From contig JADKEB010000011.1 in NCBI GenBank assembly GCA_016718205.1, forward strand, positions 62,001 to 126,000: 64,000 nucleotides of DNA. Direction: 5' to 3'. The position numbers were made by a program, and so were the translations under genes. This document shows positions 35,442 through 45,047 of the stretch, piece by piece (the first letter of the stretch is position 1; every line of letters starts with the position of its first letter). The notes beneath the pieces were generated by a model. The model did no database searches, had not been told where the DNA came from, and saw only the letters and a list, made by a program, of their open reading frames with translations. The stretch is from Saprospiraceae bacterium. GTDB lineage: Bacteria; Bacteroidota; Bacteroidia; Chitinophagales; Saprospiraceae.

Positions 35442-37594
35442 TATCGGACTAAAGTTAAGTCACCTGCAAAATTTTTCACTTCATCATCTATAAACCTTAC
35501 ACGCGCTCTCCAAGCGTAAACTCCTGTCACAGCATCCGGACCAGTGTCAGTCTCGTTACTATCCTTTCTCTTTACCTTGCCATCCCAACCGCTGTTAATA
35601 TCATTTGTGATCAGCGTACCTGAGATTGGTGCTTTGACATCTTTTCCCTGATAGACCAGATTGCCCCACCGATCATAGACTTCCAGCAGCTCAACATACT
35701 TCACACCACGAGTTGTCCATATATTGAAAAATTCATTAGTTCCTGATCTATTGGGCGAAAAGATATTGGGCGCATGAATCATATAATTTTTATTGACACG
35801 AATGAGAACAGTATCTTGTTTTTTACACCCGTTTTTATCCGTTAGCGTAAAAAAATAAGTGGTGTTATCTTTAGGAAATACTTCGGGATCAGTGATGCCG
35901 TTGATCCGAAAGTCAGCTGCTGGTGTCCATATAAGAGTGTCCTTTCCATTGAAAGAAACATATGAACCATTTAGTCTGGTAGAATCTCCAAATTCAATAG
36001 TCTGGTCATCACCGGCATCAATAAATATCTCAGGAGGCTCTGTGATAGATCGTATCAATGTATCAGCACAGCCTTTGGAGTCCTGAACAATCAAACTATA
36101 TATACCAGTATCTAACCTTGAAAACATAGGGTTGACGGTAAATGCGCCATTGTTGAGCATGAATCTGTAATCAGGTGCACCTCCGGTAGGCTGAGCCAGT
36201 ATCGAACCCTCCGGAATATCATAGCACCTTAAATCCACTTTTGCAGCATTGAGACGCAAGGTACTTGTATCTTTGCAGCACGGCTGAACAAAAAATTCCT
36301 TGATTTTGGTGACTACACATCCTCGCGATGTTTCTACAGTCAGAGCCGCAATCTTATCACCAAAAGATTGGTAAGTGGTGTTATGAGGACCCTTTCCTGT
36401 TTGTCTGTCAGGTACAGCTCTGTCACCCATATTCCATGTATATGTGATTATAGGATCTGTAGATGAAGTAGACTTATCAGTAAATACGATAGATTTATCA
36501 CATTCAAATGCTAGATTAGCATTGATGTCAAAATCAGGCTTAGGCCCAAGAAATGTTCCGGTTCCTCCAAATTGGATGCCAAATCCTAAGCCTGATCTGC
36601 TGTAATTATTTATTACCAATACGTAAGACTTACCCACTTCCATATTGAGTGCAGACACAAAGTTATTGTTTCCTGATTGGCAACCGGGAGCTTCAGAAAT
36701 GTCATTATCGCCAACCATAAGTCCAGTTGGGCCATTGCAGTTGATCCATGTTGATAAGGGATCGGTCGCACCTGCTGTACCATTTGCGCCGGATGCCATA
36801 CATCTTATTAATCGTTTTGTTCTGCAATCATTGATGCCATTGGGCAATTCATACAATGCAAAGTCAAGATCATCAGAAATCGTGTTTCTATCCCGATGAT
36901 TGTTTGGAGTAAGTGTAAAAGTCAGAGGACCGGCTACATCGCAAGTCCACTTATACCAAGCGGATTGAAATTCAGCTTCCATACAGTTGCCGGCTTCAAT
37001 TTCATTTCTGTCATTTCCAATCCCGGTAAGACTTTGTACTGAAAATGAAGATTTGTCACAAAGTACAACTGCTTGACTACAATCCGCTTCTGGTGAGGGT
37101 ACCGGAGTGAAGTCATTTACACACAATTTAAATGTACCTTCACCACCAACGGGTGATTCGATCATAAAATAATATGTCTGGCCAATATTGAGATTATCAA
37201 TGAGTAATTCATCATTGCCTATTGTTTTACCGGGAGAACATTGCAAATATACACCGCATCTTTGAAACACTACAATTTTAGGGTTTCTGATAGTACCTCC
37301 CTGACCAGATCCAAATACTCTTATTAAAGCGGCAGGTTTTTTGGGAACAAAACTAAACCAGACTCCATTTTGCCATAAAAGTTGTACACAGGTATTTGGA
37401 AAAACAGGATCTGCTTTAGCGCCTGTATTACTAAACTGACCATCTACAGAACAATAATTGTTGGAAGAAGGAATAGCCGTGGCAAACTGACAATTGTCAT
37501 TCAGTACCTGACCATAGATAGTACATCCACATATCAGTGTGATGCTAGTTAATAATATACGGTAAACATTCAGCTTTGGTTTATACTGCTCCAT
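35441..37594 (-). CDS. Secreted protein with PKD-like domains and type B T9SS sorting domain
   Basis: 717 residues with a signal peptide (LLTSITLICGCTIYGQ). N-terminal lectin/CUB-like segments (WFSFVPKKPAALIRVFG; AWYKWTCDVAGPLTFTL) are followed by a PKD-like domain (FTDKSTSSTDPIITYTWNMGD), a SprB-type repeat region and the CHU_C/gliding-associated C-terminal domain (IFSPNRSGTNEFFNIW, VYDRWGNLVYQGK, NSGWDGK, end NFAGDLTLVR). The C-terminal domain directs export by the type IX system and surface attachment. Coupled to lptC downstream by TAATG. Confidence 0.9.
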   Translation of the reverse strand: MEQYKPKLNVYRILLTSITLICGCTIYGQVLNDNCQFATAIPSSNNYCSVDGQFSNTGAKADPVFPNTCVQLLWQNGVWFSFVPKKPAALIRVFGSGQGGTIRNPKIVVFQRCGVYLQCSPGKTIGNDELLIDNLNIGQTYYFMIESPVGGEGTFKLCVNDFTPVPSPEADCSQAVVLCDKSSFSVQSLTGIGNDRNEIEAGNCMEAEFQSAWYKWTCDVAGPLTFTLTPNNHRDRNTISDDLDFALYELPNGINDCRTKRLIRCMASGANGTAGATDPLSTWINCNGPTGLMVGDNDISEAPGCQSGNNNFVSALNMEVGKSYVLVINNYSRSGLGFGIQFGGTGTFLGPKPDFDINANLAFECDKSIVFTDKSTSSTDPIITYTWNMGDRAVPDRQTGKGPHNTTYQSFGDKIAALTVETSRGCVVTKIKEFFVQPCCKDTSTLRLNAAKVDLRCYDIPEGSILAQPTGGAPDYRFMLNNGAFTVNPMFSRLDTGIYSLIVQDSKGCADTLIRSITEPPEIFIDAGDDQTIEFGDSTRLNGSYVSFNGKDTLIWTPAADFRINGITDPEVFPKDNTTYFFTLTDKNGCKKQDTVLIRVNKNYMIHAPNIFSPNRSGTNEFFNIWTTRGVKYVELLEVYDRWGNLVYQGKDVKAPISGTLITNDINSGWDGKVKRKDSNETDTGPDAVTGVYAWRARVRFIDDEVKNFAGDLTLVR

Positions 37595-37802
37595 TTGGAT
37601 TAACTTCTTAACATCATAATAACGATCAAAACTTACAACAGTTGCCTATAAGACAGCAACCGGATATCATTTTGACAACAAAAGTATGATTTTAACGGAA
37701 TTTTAATGTTTTTATCCTTTCTAAAAAGGTAATCATTACTTTTGTGCATCGATAAAACCGCGAAATAGAGATGATTGATTATAATAGTTCTTATTTATCA
37801 AC

Positions 37803-38507
37803 ATGCTGTATATAGTTCCTACCCCTGTGGGCAATCTTGAAGATATGACTTTCAGGGCCATCACTGTGCTGAAAAGCTGTGATGTGATACTATCAGAAGA
37901 TACCAGAACTAGTGGTGTCCTGCTCAAACATTTTTTGATAGACAGACCACTATGGGCATTTCATGCATTCAACGAGCATCGGGCACTGACCAATATCATA
38001 GACCATCTCCGACAGGGGAAAAATATTGCCCTTATTTCAGATGCAGGTACCCCCGGTATATCGGACCCGGGATTTCTACTGGTCCGTGCATGTGTCAATG
38101 ATGGAATAAAAGTAAGTTGTCTGCCGGGTGCCACTGCATTTGTGCCTGCTTTGGTGTCATCAGGGATGACGACAGATAAGTTTTATTTTGAAGGATTTTT
38201 GCCGCATAAAAAAGGAAGACAGACCAGGTTGAAATATTTGGCCACCCTTGATGTCACTATCATTCTATATGAATCTCCGCACCGGCTGATAAAGTGTCTT
38301 GAAGAAATCAAGGAATACCTCGGAGATAACAGAATGGTGTGTGTAGCCCGGGAAATCAGTAAAAAATATGAAGAATTCAATACGTTGCCCGTCGGGGACT
38401 CCATCTTGTATTATAAAAATCATCCGCCAAAAGGTGAAATCGTGATAGTAGTAGAAGGACAAAAAAATACAAAAGCAAATAAAAAGCAAGATGATGATCG
38501 CGTTTGA
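37803..38507 (+). CDS. rsmI: 16S rRNA (cytidine-1402-2'-O)-methyltransferase
   Basis: 234 residues, tetrapyrrole methylase fold: LYIVPTPVGNLEDMTFRA at the N-terminus, LSEDTRTSGVLLKH, ISDAGTPGISDPGF and YESPHRLIKCLEEI. It methylates the ribose of C1402 in the decoding centre. The C-terminus is slightly short. The M16 peptidase gene starts within its last codons (17-base overlap), so both are co-transcribed. Divergent from the T9SS cargo gene; no perfect promoter box is visible in the 208-base spacer. Confidence 0.93.
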   Translation: MLYIVPTPVGNLEDMTFRAITVLKSCDVILSEDTRTSGVLLKHFLIDRPLWAFHAFNEHRALTNIIDHLRQGKNIALISDAGTPGISDPGFLLVRACVNDGIKVSCLPGATAFVPALVSSGMTTDKFYFEGFLPHKKGRQTRLKYLATLDVTIILYESPHRLIKCLEEIKEYLGDNRMVCVAREISKKYEEFNTLPVGDSILYYKNHPPKGEIVIVVEGQKNTKANKKQDDDRV

Positions 38508-39741
38508 GAAAAAGGTATTAGATAATGGTTTGATAGTGATCATCCACGAAGATCCATCTACTCCTATGGTAGCTGTAAATGTAGCATACAATGTAGGATC
38601 CAAGGATGAAGATGATGAAAAAACAGGATTTGCACATCTTTTTGAGCACCTTATGTTTGGAGGGTCCGTCAATATTCCGGATTTTGATACACCGATACAG
38701 GAAGCTGGCGGAGAGAATAATGCTTTTACCAATAGTGATATTACCAATTTTTATGAATTGGTTCCTGCTCAAAATATTGAAACTGCACTTTGGCTTGAAT
38801 CAGACCGGATGCTGCAACTCCGTTTCAGTAAAAAATCGCTGAATACTCAGAAAAAAGTGGTTATTGAAGAGTTTAAAGAAACTTGTCTGAACGAACCATA
38901 TGGAGATATGTGGCACCATCTGAGTGAGTTGTCGTATACGAAACACCCATATCAATGGCCTACTATAGGCAGAGAAATGAATCATATTGCCAATGCAACC
39001 ATCGAAGACGTCAAAACCTTTTTTTACCAGTTTTACAGACCCGATAATGCTGTTTTAGTAATAGCCGGAAATATTACATCGGCGGAAGGCTTTTTTCTGG
39101 CAAACAAATGGTTTGGAAGTATCCCCCCGGGTAAAAATCAAAAAAAACTACTTCCGCAAGAACCCAAACAAATAGCATCAAGAAAAAAAATCATCCGGCA
39201 GGATATAATACCCCATGACGCTATTTACAGAGCCTATCATATGGATGGAAGGCTTTCAGATGAGTATTTTATCTGTGACCTTATATCTGATATATTGGCC
39301 AATGGCCGTTCATCCAGATTTTATCAAAAACTATACAAAGAGCAGCAACTTTTCAGCACCATCGATGCATATATATCAGGGTCATCTGATCCGGGACTGT
39401 TCATCATTGAAGGAAAAACAATGCCAGATGTGAGCATAGAGCAAGCTTCTGAAGCCATAGATAGAGAACTCAGATTGCTCATGGAAGAAAATCTATCAGA
39501 AAGAGAGCTCACCAAGCTTAAAAACAGCCTTGAAAGCAGCCTTATTTTCTCTGAGATCAGTGTGCTCAACAAAGCGATTAGTCTCGCATATTTTGAGACT
39601 TTGGGAGATGCAGGTTTTATCAATGAAGAAGCTGCAAGATATCAAAAATTGACAGCTGAAGATATCCGAAATACCGCAAAAAAGATATTCAGAGCAGAAA
39701 ACTGTAATGAGCTGATTTATTTTAAGAAAGTTGAAATTTAG
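38491..39741 (+). CDS. M16 family zinc peptidase (insulinase/processing peptidase type)
   Basis: 416 residues, starting at 38491 or 38494. The inverted zinc site H49-LFE-H53 is in GFAHLFEHLMFGG and the third ligand Glu is in VVIEEFKE about 75 residues on. The C-terminal half (DIIPHDAIYRAYHMDG) is the inactive lobe found in one-half M16B enzymes, which usually pair with a second M16 protein. No leader peptide is present, so it is either cytoplasmic or lacks a recognisable signal. Overlaps rsmI by 17 bases. Confidence 0.9.
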   Translation: MMIAFEKKVLDNGLIVIIHEDPSTPMVAVNVAYNVGSKDEDDEKTGFAHLFEHLMFGGSVNIPDFDTPIQEAGGENNAFTNSDITNFYELVPAQNIETALWLESDRMLQLRFSKKSLNTQKKVVIEEFKETCLNEPYGDMWHHLSELSYTKHPYQWPTIGREMNHIANATIEDVKTFFYQFYRPDNAVLVIAGNITSAEGFFLANKWFGSIPPGKNQKKLLPQEPKQIASRKKIIRQDIIPHDAIYRAYHMDGRLSDEYFICDLISDILANGRSSRFYQKLYKEQQLFSTIDAYISGSSDPGLFIIEGKTMPDVSIEQASEAIDRELRLLMEENLSERELTKLKNSLESSLIFSEISVLNKAISLAYFETLGDAGFINEEAARYQKLTAEDIRNTAKKIFRAENCNELIYFKKVEI

Positions 39742-39901
39742 GCTTCTTATTTGACTTTTCTATTTTAAGCACGCACAAGATTTCATTGTTAATTAGTAAT
39801 TCTGAGCACTTTTAACCAACTTCGGTCTCTGTATTTTGTTGATTTTCAGTATATTTTAATTTTTTAACTTCATTTTAATAAATTTATCCTGAAATTTGTA
39901 T

Positions 39902-39909
39902 TATCTTTG
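39902..39909 (+). promoter_or_regulatory. Predicted -7 box for the 39950-44725 operon
   Basis: TATCTTTG is a perfect TAnnTTTG box, 41 bases upstream of the ATG at 39950. The -33 TTTG is not evident at 17-23 bases. It would drive glycosyltransferase, DUF4270, glmS and DUF4290 together, as these are spaced by 5 to 23 bases. Confidence 0.6.
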
Positions 39910-39949
39910 CACACTTTTTATAAAACTTCTTTAGATAACAAACTTCCTT

Positions 39950-40768
39950 ATGAGCAGGAAAAAGGTATTGTTCGTAACTCAGGAACTCAACCCTTACACT
40001 GAAATTTCGATTATTTCTGACATAGCGAGGAGAATTCCACACTTTGCAGCAAATGATTATGAATTCAGGATACTGATGCCAAAATTTGGCATCATCAACG
40101 AAAGAAGGCACAGACTGCATGAAGTGGTTAGATTATCAGGGATGAACATCATCGTTGATGACGAAGATTACCCGCTGATCATTAAAGTAGCCTCTCTTCC
40201 GGGTGCCAGACTTCAGGTGTACTTTTTGGACAATGAAGAGTTTTTTAAAAGAAAGTCAGTATTTGAAGATGACGATAAGGTAACATTTACAGATAATCAG
40301 GAGAGATTTGTGTTTTTTTGCAAAGGTGTGATGGAAACTGTTAAAAAATTTGGATGGTCACCTGATATCGTACATTTGCATGGCCAGATAACAAGCCTGA
40401 TACCGCTGTATATGAAAAAAGCATATCGCAATGACCCTGTTTTTAGCAATGCAAAAATCATTTATACCATGTATGACCAGGATCTGAGTCCTAGCTTTGA
40501 TCTTAAGTTTCTGAATTTGGCCGCAATCAATGATCTTGAATCAGAAGATCTTGTCGATTTCAGAGAAGGAGATATGATAAATTTAAATCTCGGTGCAATA
40601 AAAAATGCAGATGCCATCATTGCAGGAAGCGAATCAGCCAATGACCTCGTTATACAATATGGACAGGAAAACAATCTGCCTTTTCAAACCAGTTCTTCGG
40701 AAGTTGACGAAACAGCGCAGTTGTCAGTAAATTTTTATAACACACTATTGGAAGACCAAGAAAAATAA
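39950..40768 (+). CDS. Glycogen/starch synthase N-terminal domain protein
   Basis: 272 residues that align with only the N-terminal GT5 half of bacterial starch synthases: KKVLFVTQELNPYTE, LRMPKFG-like segment ILMPKFGIINERRH, and DIVHLHGQITSLIPLYMK. The C-terminal donor half with the KTGG-equivalent is missing. Similar half-length proteins are common in Bacteroidota, next to panC or DUF4270 genes, so it is not a local truncation. Without the donor-binding half catalysis is doubtful; a regulatory or binding role is possible. Confidence 0.82.
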   Translation: MSRKKVLFVTQELNPYTEISIISDIARRIPHFAANDYEFRILMPKFGIINERRHRLHEVVRLSGMNIIVDDEDYPLIIKVASLPGARLQVYFLDNEEFFKRKSVFEDDDKVTFTDNQERFVFFCKGVMETVKKFGWSPDIVHLHGQITSLIPLYMKKAYRNDPVFSNAKIIYTMYDQDLSPSFDLKFLNLAAINDLESEDLVDFREGDMINLNLGAIKNADAIIAGSESANDLVIQYGQENNLPFQTSSSEVDETAQLSVNFYNTLLEDQEK

Positions 40769-40776
40769 TCGGGAGC

Positions 40777-42153
40777 ATGCTTCAAAAATTATATTTTCAG
40801 CAGATTTGGATATTGATCGCTGTATTGTTTATTTTAAATTCGGGATGCCAGGATCCCCTTACCGTTGGAAATGACTTACTGGATGATCAAAAAATCAATA
40901 TTGGAGTCATAGATTCATTTGACATCACCACTGCTACTATACCCGGGGAAAGAGTAGTGACTCACAGACCCAATGTAGATTCCCGTCTGTATTATCTGGG
41001 GCAAATGAATGATCCTCTTTTTGGCAAAACAAGTGCTGAACTTTTTTTGAAATTTCAGATGGGAACAGTAAAGCCAAATTATCATACCGAAGTCAGGCTG
41101 AAATTTGACTCTCTGGTGCTTACATTGCAATATGACTCTACGGCTATTTATGGCAATACGACCGGCAATCAGCAAATAGAAGTTTTTCAATCAGAAAATA
41201 GTTATTCTGAAAGAGATACTTTTTATTCTGATGTAAACTTCACCGTTTCTTCCCGATCCATAGCCTCTCAATCCAAGGGTATCAATATAAAAGACTCTGT
41301 GTCTATCACAGACCATATTACCAAGAATCCCATAAAACAGGCACCGCATCTCAGGATCAGACTCAATGATGGGTTCGGAATGGGGCTTATAACCAATGTA
41401 GAAGCGGGAAAAAACGATACAGCCTTTGTTGATTTTATGAAAGGCTTTAAAATAACTTCTACCCCTACTGACAATAACTCATTTTTATACGGATTTAATC
41501 TGTCTAATAGTGGATTGAATGCACAGGGTTCTCTAAATAAACTTACTATGTACTATAGTGTTGCTTCAGGAGATACAACATTAAGAAAGACGTACGAATA
41601 CTTTATTAATTATGCTACTATTAACCGGTTTGTCCATAACACATCCGGAAGTCAGCTAGCAAATGTTTTGAGAGATACATCTTTGGCCAATGGTCTTACC
41701 TATCTGCAACCGATGGGTGGATCAAAAACAGTCATCAGGATAAAAGACTTAAACAAACTTTCTGATAAACAAATCAACAAAGCAGAGCTCACCGTTTACA
41801 TCGCAGAACCAACCGGCAAAGAATTTTATAACAGTCCGCCTTCTCAGATAACTGCAGCATATAAACTAAGTAATGGAAGATTGGCTTTAATACCTGACAT
41901 AGATCAATTGGTCAACTCCAATACTAATTTTGCACCGGTATTTGGCGGAAGCCTTGACAATCGTACTACTGTTCATAAATACACAATGAATATCACTAAT
42001 CATATTAAAAGTGTATTGAAAGATAAGAATCACAGTCCTGATCTTTATCTGGGTATATTGACAGAATCAGAAGTTGCTCAGAGAGCAATCCTCTATGGTG
42101 GAAAACATGGGTTGTATCCTATAAAACTCAGGGTGACCCATACAAAAAACTAA
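40777..42153 (+). CDS. DUF4270 lipoprotein
   Basis: 458 residues. The lipobox-like LNSGCQDPLTVGNDLL (Cys28) is typical of the DUF4270 family, which continues with beta-rich repeats (RLYYLGQMNDPLFGKTSAE) and ends with TEVHxxIxx-like strands. Function unknown; surface or periplasmic anchoring is predicted. It lies 8 bases after the glycosyltransferase and 5 bases before glmS, so it is in the same operon. Confidence 0.85.
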   Translation: MLQKLYFQQIWILIAVLFILNSGCQDPLTVGNDLLDDQKINIGVIDSFDITTATIPGERVVTHRPNVDSRLYYLGQMNDPLFGKTSAELFLKFQMGTVKPNYHTEVRLKFDSLVLTLQYDSTAIYGNTTGNQQIEVFQSENSYSERDTFYSDVNFTVSSRSIASQSKGINIKDSVSITDHITKNPIKQAPHLRIRLNDGFGMGLITNVEAGKNDTAFVDFMKGFKITSTPTDNNSFLYGFNLSNSGLNAQGSLNKLTMYYSVASGDTTLRKTYEYFINYATINRFVHNTSGSQLANVLRDTSLANGLTYLQPMGGSKTVIRIKDLNKLSDKQINKAELTVYIAEPTGKEFYNSPPSQITAAYKLSNGRLALIPDIDQLVNSNTNFAPVFGGSLDNRTTVHKYTMNITNHIKSVLKDKNHSPDLYLGILTESEVAQRAILYGGKHGLYPIKLRVTHTKN

Positions 42154-42158
42154 AAATC

Positions 42159-43997
42159 ATGTGTGGAATCGTTGCTTATATCGGCCATCAGCAAGCATTT
42201 TCGATCATTCTGGAAGGTTTGAAAAGACTCGAATACAGAGGATATGACAGTGCCGGTATTTCAATATTGGACCATGGCATAAAAACAGTAAAGAAAAAAG
42301 GAAAGGTCTCTAAGCTGGAAGCAGCTGCTAAAGAGAAAGATGTATCAGGCACTATGGGAATCGGACACACGCGATGGGCAACTCATGGCAAACCTGATGA
42401 TATCAATGCACACCCTCATCTTTCCGGAAATGGTCGTCTGGCCATCATACACAATGGTATTATTGAAAATTACAGCACGCTTAAGAAAGCCCTGACTGAA
42501 CGAGGTCATACTTTTATCAGCGAAACTGATACTGAAGTTTTGGTCCATCTGATAGAAGAATATCAAAAAAAAGGAAATTTAGATATCACAGAAGCAGTCA
42601 GATTGGCACTGGAAAAAGCAGTAGGTGCTTATGCGATCGTGGTCATGGATAGAAATAATCCTGATGTCTTGATAGGTGCCAGAAAATCAAGTCCCCTGGT
42701 CATGGGCATAGGTAATGGAGAATACTTTCTGGCATCGGACGCATCGCCTATCATCAAATATACCAACAAAGTCATCTATCTGAATGACGAAGAAATCGTA
42801 ACTATTCATTCAAATGGAAACTATGAAGTAACTAATCTCAAGAATGAAGTCCAGGAACACGAAATCCAAGAGCTGGATTTGAAAATTGAAGAATTGGAAA
42901 AAGAAGGGTACAGCCACTTCATGCTAAAAGAGATATATCAGCAACCCACTACTATTCGCGAGAGTATGAGAGGACGTATCAATGCACATGACGGATGGGT
43001 ATTGGTAGGAGGAATGCAACAGTATATCAACAGAATCGTAAATGCAAAACGTATCATTTTTGCAGCTTGCGGTACGTCGTGGCATTCAGCACTGGTTGCC
43101 GAGTATATATTTGAGGAGCTTGCGAGAATTCCTGTAGAAGTAGAGTACGCTTCGGAACTGAGATATAGAAATCCTATCATTAACGCTGATGATGTCGTCA
43201 TAGCTATCTCTCAATCAGGAGAGACTGCAGATACACTTGCTGCGCTCGAAATGGCAAAAGAAAAAGGAGCCTTGCTATATGGAATTGTCAATGTGATAGG
43301 TTCTTCCATCGCCAGATTCACTCATTGCGGATCTTATACCCATGCAGGTCCTGAAATTGGGGTAGCTTCAACAAAAGCATTTACATCACAACTCACAGTC
43401 CTGACCTTGATGGCCTTAAATCTGGGGCACCGGAGAGGCACTATCTCGGAAGATTATTTCAGGCAACTGGCTTATGCGCTGGAATCTATACCTGATAAAG
43501 TAGAAAAAGTATTGCAATCGAATGAAAAGATAAAGTATATAGCACATGAAATAAAAGATGTGTCCAATGCTTTGTACCTTGGCAGAGGGTACAATTTTCC
43601 GGTGGCTTTGGAAGGCGCGCTGAAATTAAAGGAAATCTCCTATATTCATGCAGAAGGATATCCGGCTGCTGAAATGAAACATGGTCCGATTGCTTTAATC
43701 GATGAAAATATGCCTGTGATCATCATAGCTACCAACATGTCGGCATACGACAAAATTGTCAGCAACGTTCAGGAAGTCAAAGCAAGAAAAGCCATAGTAA
43801 TCTCCATAGTAACGGAAGGTGATACTAAGATAAAAGAAATGTCGGACTATACCATAGAAATCCCCGAAACAGAAGAACCACTTTCGCCACTTTTATCAGT
43901 AATACCACTTCAATTACTGGCCTACCATATAGCAGTACTCAGAGGGTGTGATGTGGATCAACCCCGCAATCTTGCAAAATCTGTGACTGTAGAATAA
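42159..43997 (+). CDS. glmS: Glutamine-fructose-6-phosphate aminotransferase
   Basis: 612 residues, standard length. N-terminal glutaminase with nucleophile Cys2 (MCGIVAYIG), GHTRWATHG and LAIIHNGIIENY. C-terminal two SIS domains with the sugar-phosphate site CGTSWHSALVAEY and AISQSGETADT, and the C-terminal LAKSVTVE. Makes glucosamine-6-phosphate for peptidoglycan and LPS. No glmS ribozyme is expected in Bacteroidota and none is seen in the 5-base upstream gap. Confidence 0.96.
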   Translation: MCGIVAYIGHQQAFSIILEGLKRLEYRGYDSAGISILDHGIKTVKKKGKVSKLEAAAKEKDVSGTMGIGHTRWATHGKPDDINAHPHLSGNGRLAIIHNGIIENYSTLKKALTERGHTFISETDTEVLVHLIEEYQKKGNLDITEAVRLALEKAVGAYAIVVMDRNNPDVLIGARKSSPLVMGIGNGEYFLASDASPIIKYTNKVIYLNDEEIVTIHSNGNYEVTNLKNEVQEHEIQELDLKIEELEKEGYSHFMLKEIYQQPTTIRESMRGRINAHDGWVLVGGMQQYINRIVNAKRIIFAACGTSWHSALVAEYIFEELARIPVEVEYASELRYRNPIINADDVVIAISQSGETADTLAALEMAKEKGALLYGIVNVIGSSIARFTHCGSYTHAGPEIGVASTKAFTSQLTVLTLMALNLGHRRGTISEDYFRQLAYALESIPDKVEKVLQSNEKIKYIAHEIKDVSNALYLGRGYNFPVALEGALKLKEISYIHAEGYPAAEMKHGPIALIDENMPVIIIATNMSAYDKIVSNVQEVKARKAIVISIVTEGDTKIKEMSDYTIEIPETEEPLSPLLSVIPLQLLAYHIAVLRGCDVDQPRNLAKSVTVE

Positions 43998-44020
43998 TAT
44001 CATAAGAAAAAGTAATCATA

Positions 44021-44725
44021 ATGAAAAAGTCATTAAGCCTGGAATATAACTCAACAAGAGAAAAATTAAAGTTTTCAGAGTATGGCAGATCGGTTCAGAA
44101 ATTGATCAGTTATGCCAAAACCCTTGAAACCAAAGCTGAAAGACAGGCAGCAATAGAAGAAATTGTGGAAATAATCAATCAACTCAATCCACAAACAAAA
44201 AATGTCCTTGAATATAAACAAAAATTGTGGAGACATATGTTTAAGATGGCAGATTATGATATTGATGTTGACAATCCATATGGTGGGATTCCTACTGAAG
44301 AAGATAATACTTTCAGACCATCAACAGTACCGTATCCTCAACATGAATTCAATTGGAGGCATTATGGACACAATATCCGTATTATGATAGACAAGGCACT
44401 CAAAATGGAAGAAGGACCTATCAAACAAGGATTTGTCGAAACCATTCTATCCTATATGAAATTGTCATATCGCACGTGGAATAAAGAACATTTTGTGAGC
44501 GATGATATCATTATTTCTGACCTTTCGGTCATGTCAGGCAATAAACTTTCTGTACATGAAGATCACACCATTCAGGTAGTAACCAAAGGAACTTCTCCAT
44601 CCAATGTGAATACCTTTAAAGATGGTAAAAACAGATATAAAAGCCGAAATCCAAGCCAGAATCAGAATCAAAATCAACCCCAAAAGAATAAAAAGCCCTT
44701 TACTAAACCAAGGAAAAAAATATAA
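44021..44725 (+). CDS. DUF4290 protein
   Basis: 234 residues. The N-terminal ~170 residues (LEYNSTREKLKFSEYGRSVQKLI, then MADYDIDVDNPYGGIP) match the DUF4290 family found almost only in Bacteroidota. The C-terminus is a Gln/Asn/Lys-rich basic tail (QNQNQNQPQKNKK), probably disordered and able to bind nucleic acid. Cytoplasmic, function unknown. It begins 23 bases after glmS and ends the operon; a MITE follows. Confidence 0.87.
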   Translation: MKKSLSLEYNSTREKLKFSEYGRSVQKLISYAKTLETKAERQAAIEEIVEIINQLNPQTKNVLEYKQKLWRHMFKMADYDIDVDNPYGGIPTEEDNTFRPSTVPYPQHEFNWRHYGHNIRIMIDKALKMEEGPIKQGFVETILSYMKLSYRTWNKEHFVSDDIIISDLSVMSGNKLSVHEDHTIQVVTKGTSPSNVNTFKDGKNRYKSRNPSQNQNQNQPQKNKKPFTKPRKKI

Positions 44726-44848
44726 TACCGGCAAGGGTAATTTTAGTGTTATGTTATGGTTAAATTTTTAGGAATTTAGTCGAAAGTAATCGTCGCTTTT
44801 AATCTTGGTTGGTCTTCTTATTGTTCATATCCTTCTAACTGATTTTAA

Positions 44849-45027
44849 GAGTATGTTTAAACTTTTATCATTTGGCTCCAAGTGGCAAATTTTATTTTAG
44901 CCTTCGTTATATTTTTTGCCGTACCGCGTCAAGCTACGCTTGAACTTCCGGCTACGACTGCAAAATATGCCTTGTCCAAAATAAAATTTTCTCACTTTCA
45001 CTCAAACATACAAATTTAAACATACTC
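44849..45027. mobile_element. MITE family A, copy 6
   Basis: 179 bp, from GAGTATGTTTAAACTTTTAT to AAATTTAAACATACTC, flanked by TAA on each side (44846-44848 and 45028-45030). The left end (TTTGGCTCCAAGTGGC) matches copy 2; the right end matches copies 2 and 3. Inside is TCAAGCTACGCTTGAA, a near-palindrome. No ORF. It ends 20 bases from the MATE gene's stop. Confidence 0.85.
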
Positions 45028-45047
45028 TAATATTCCAGCCATTCATA

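Noticed and set aside
39950..40768. Truncated glycogen synthase pseudogene
   Set aside because: Half-length forms with this neighbourhood are common in Bacteroidota, and the frame is intact.
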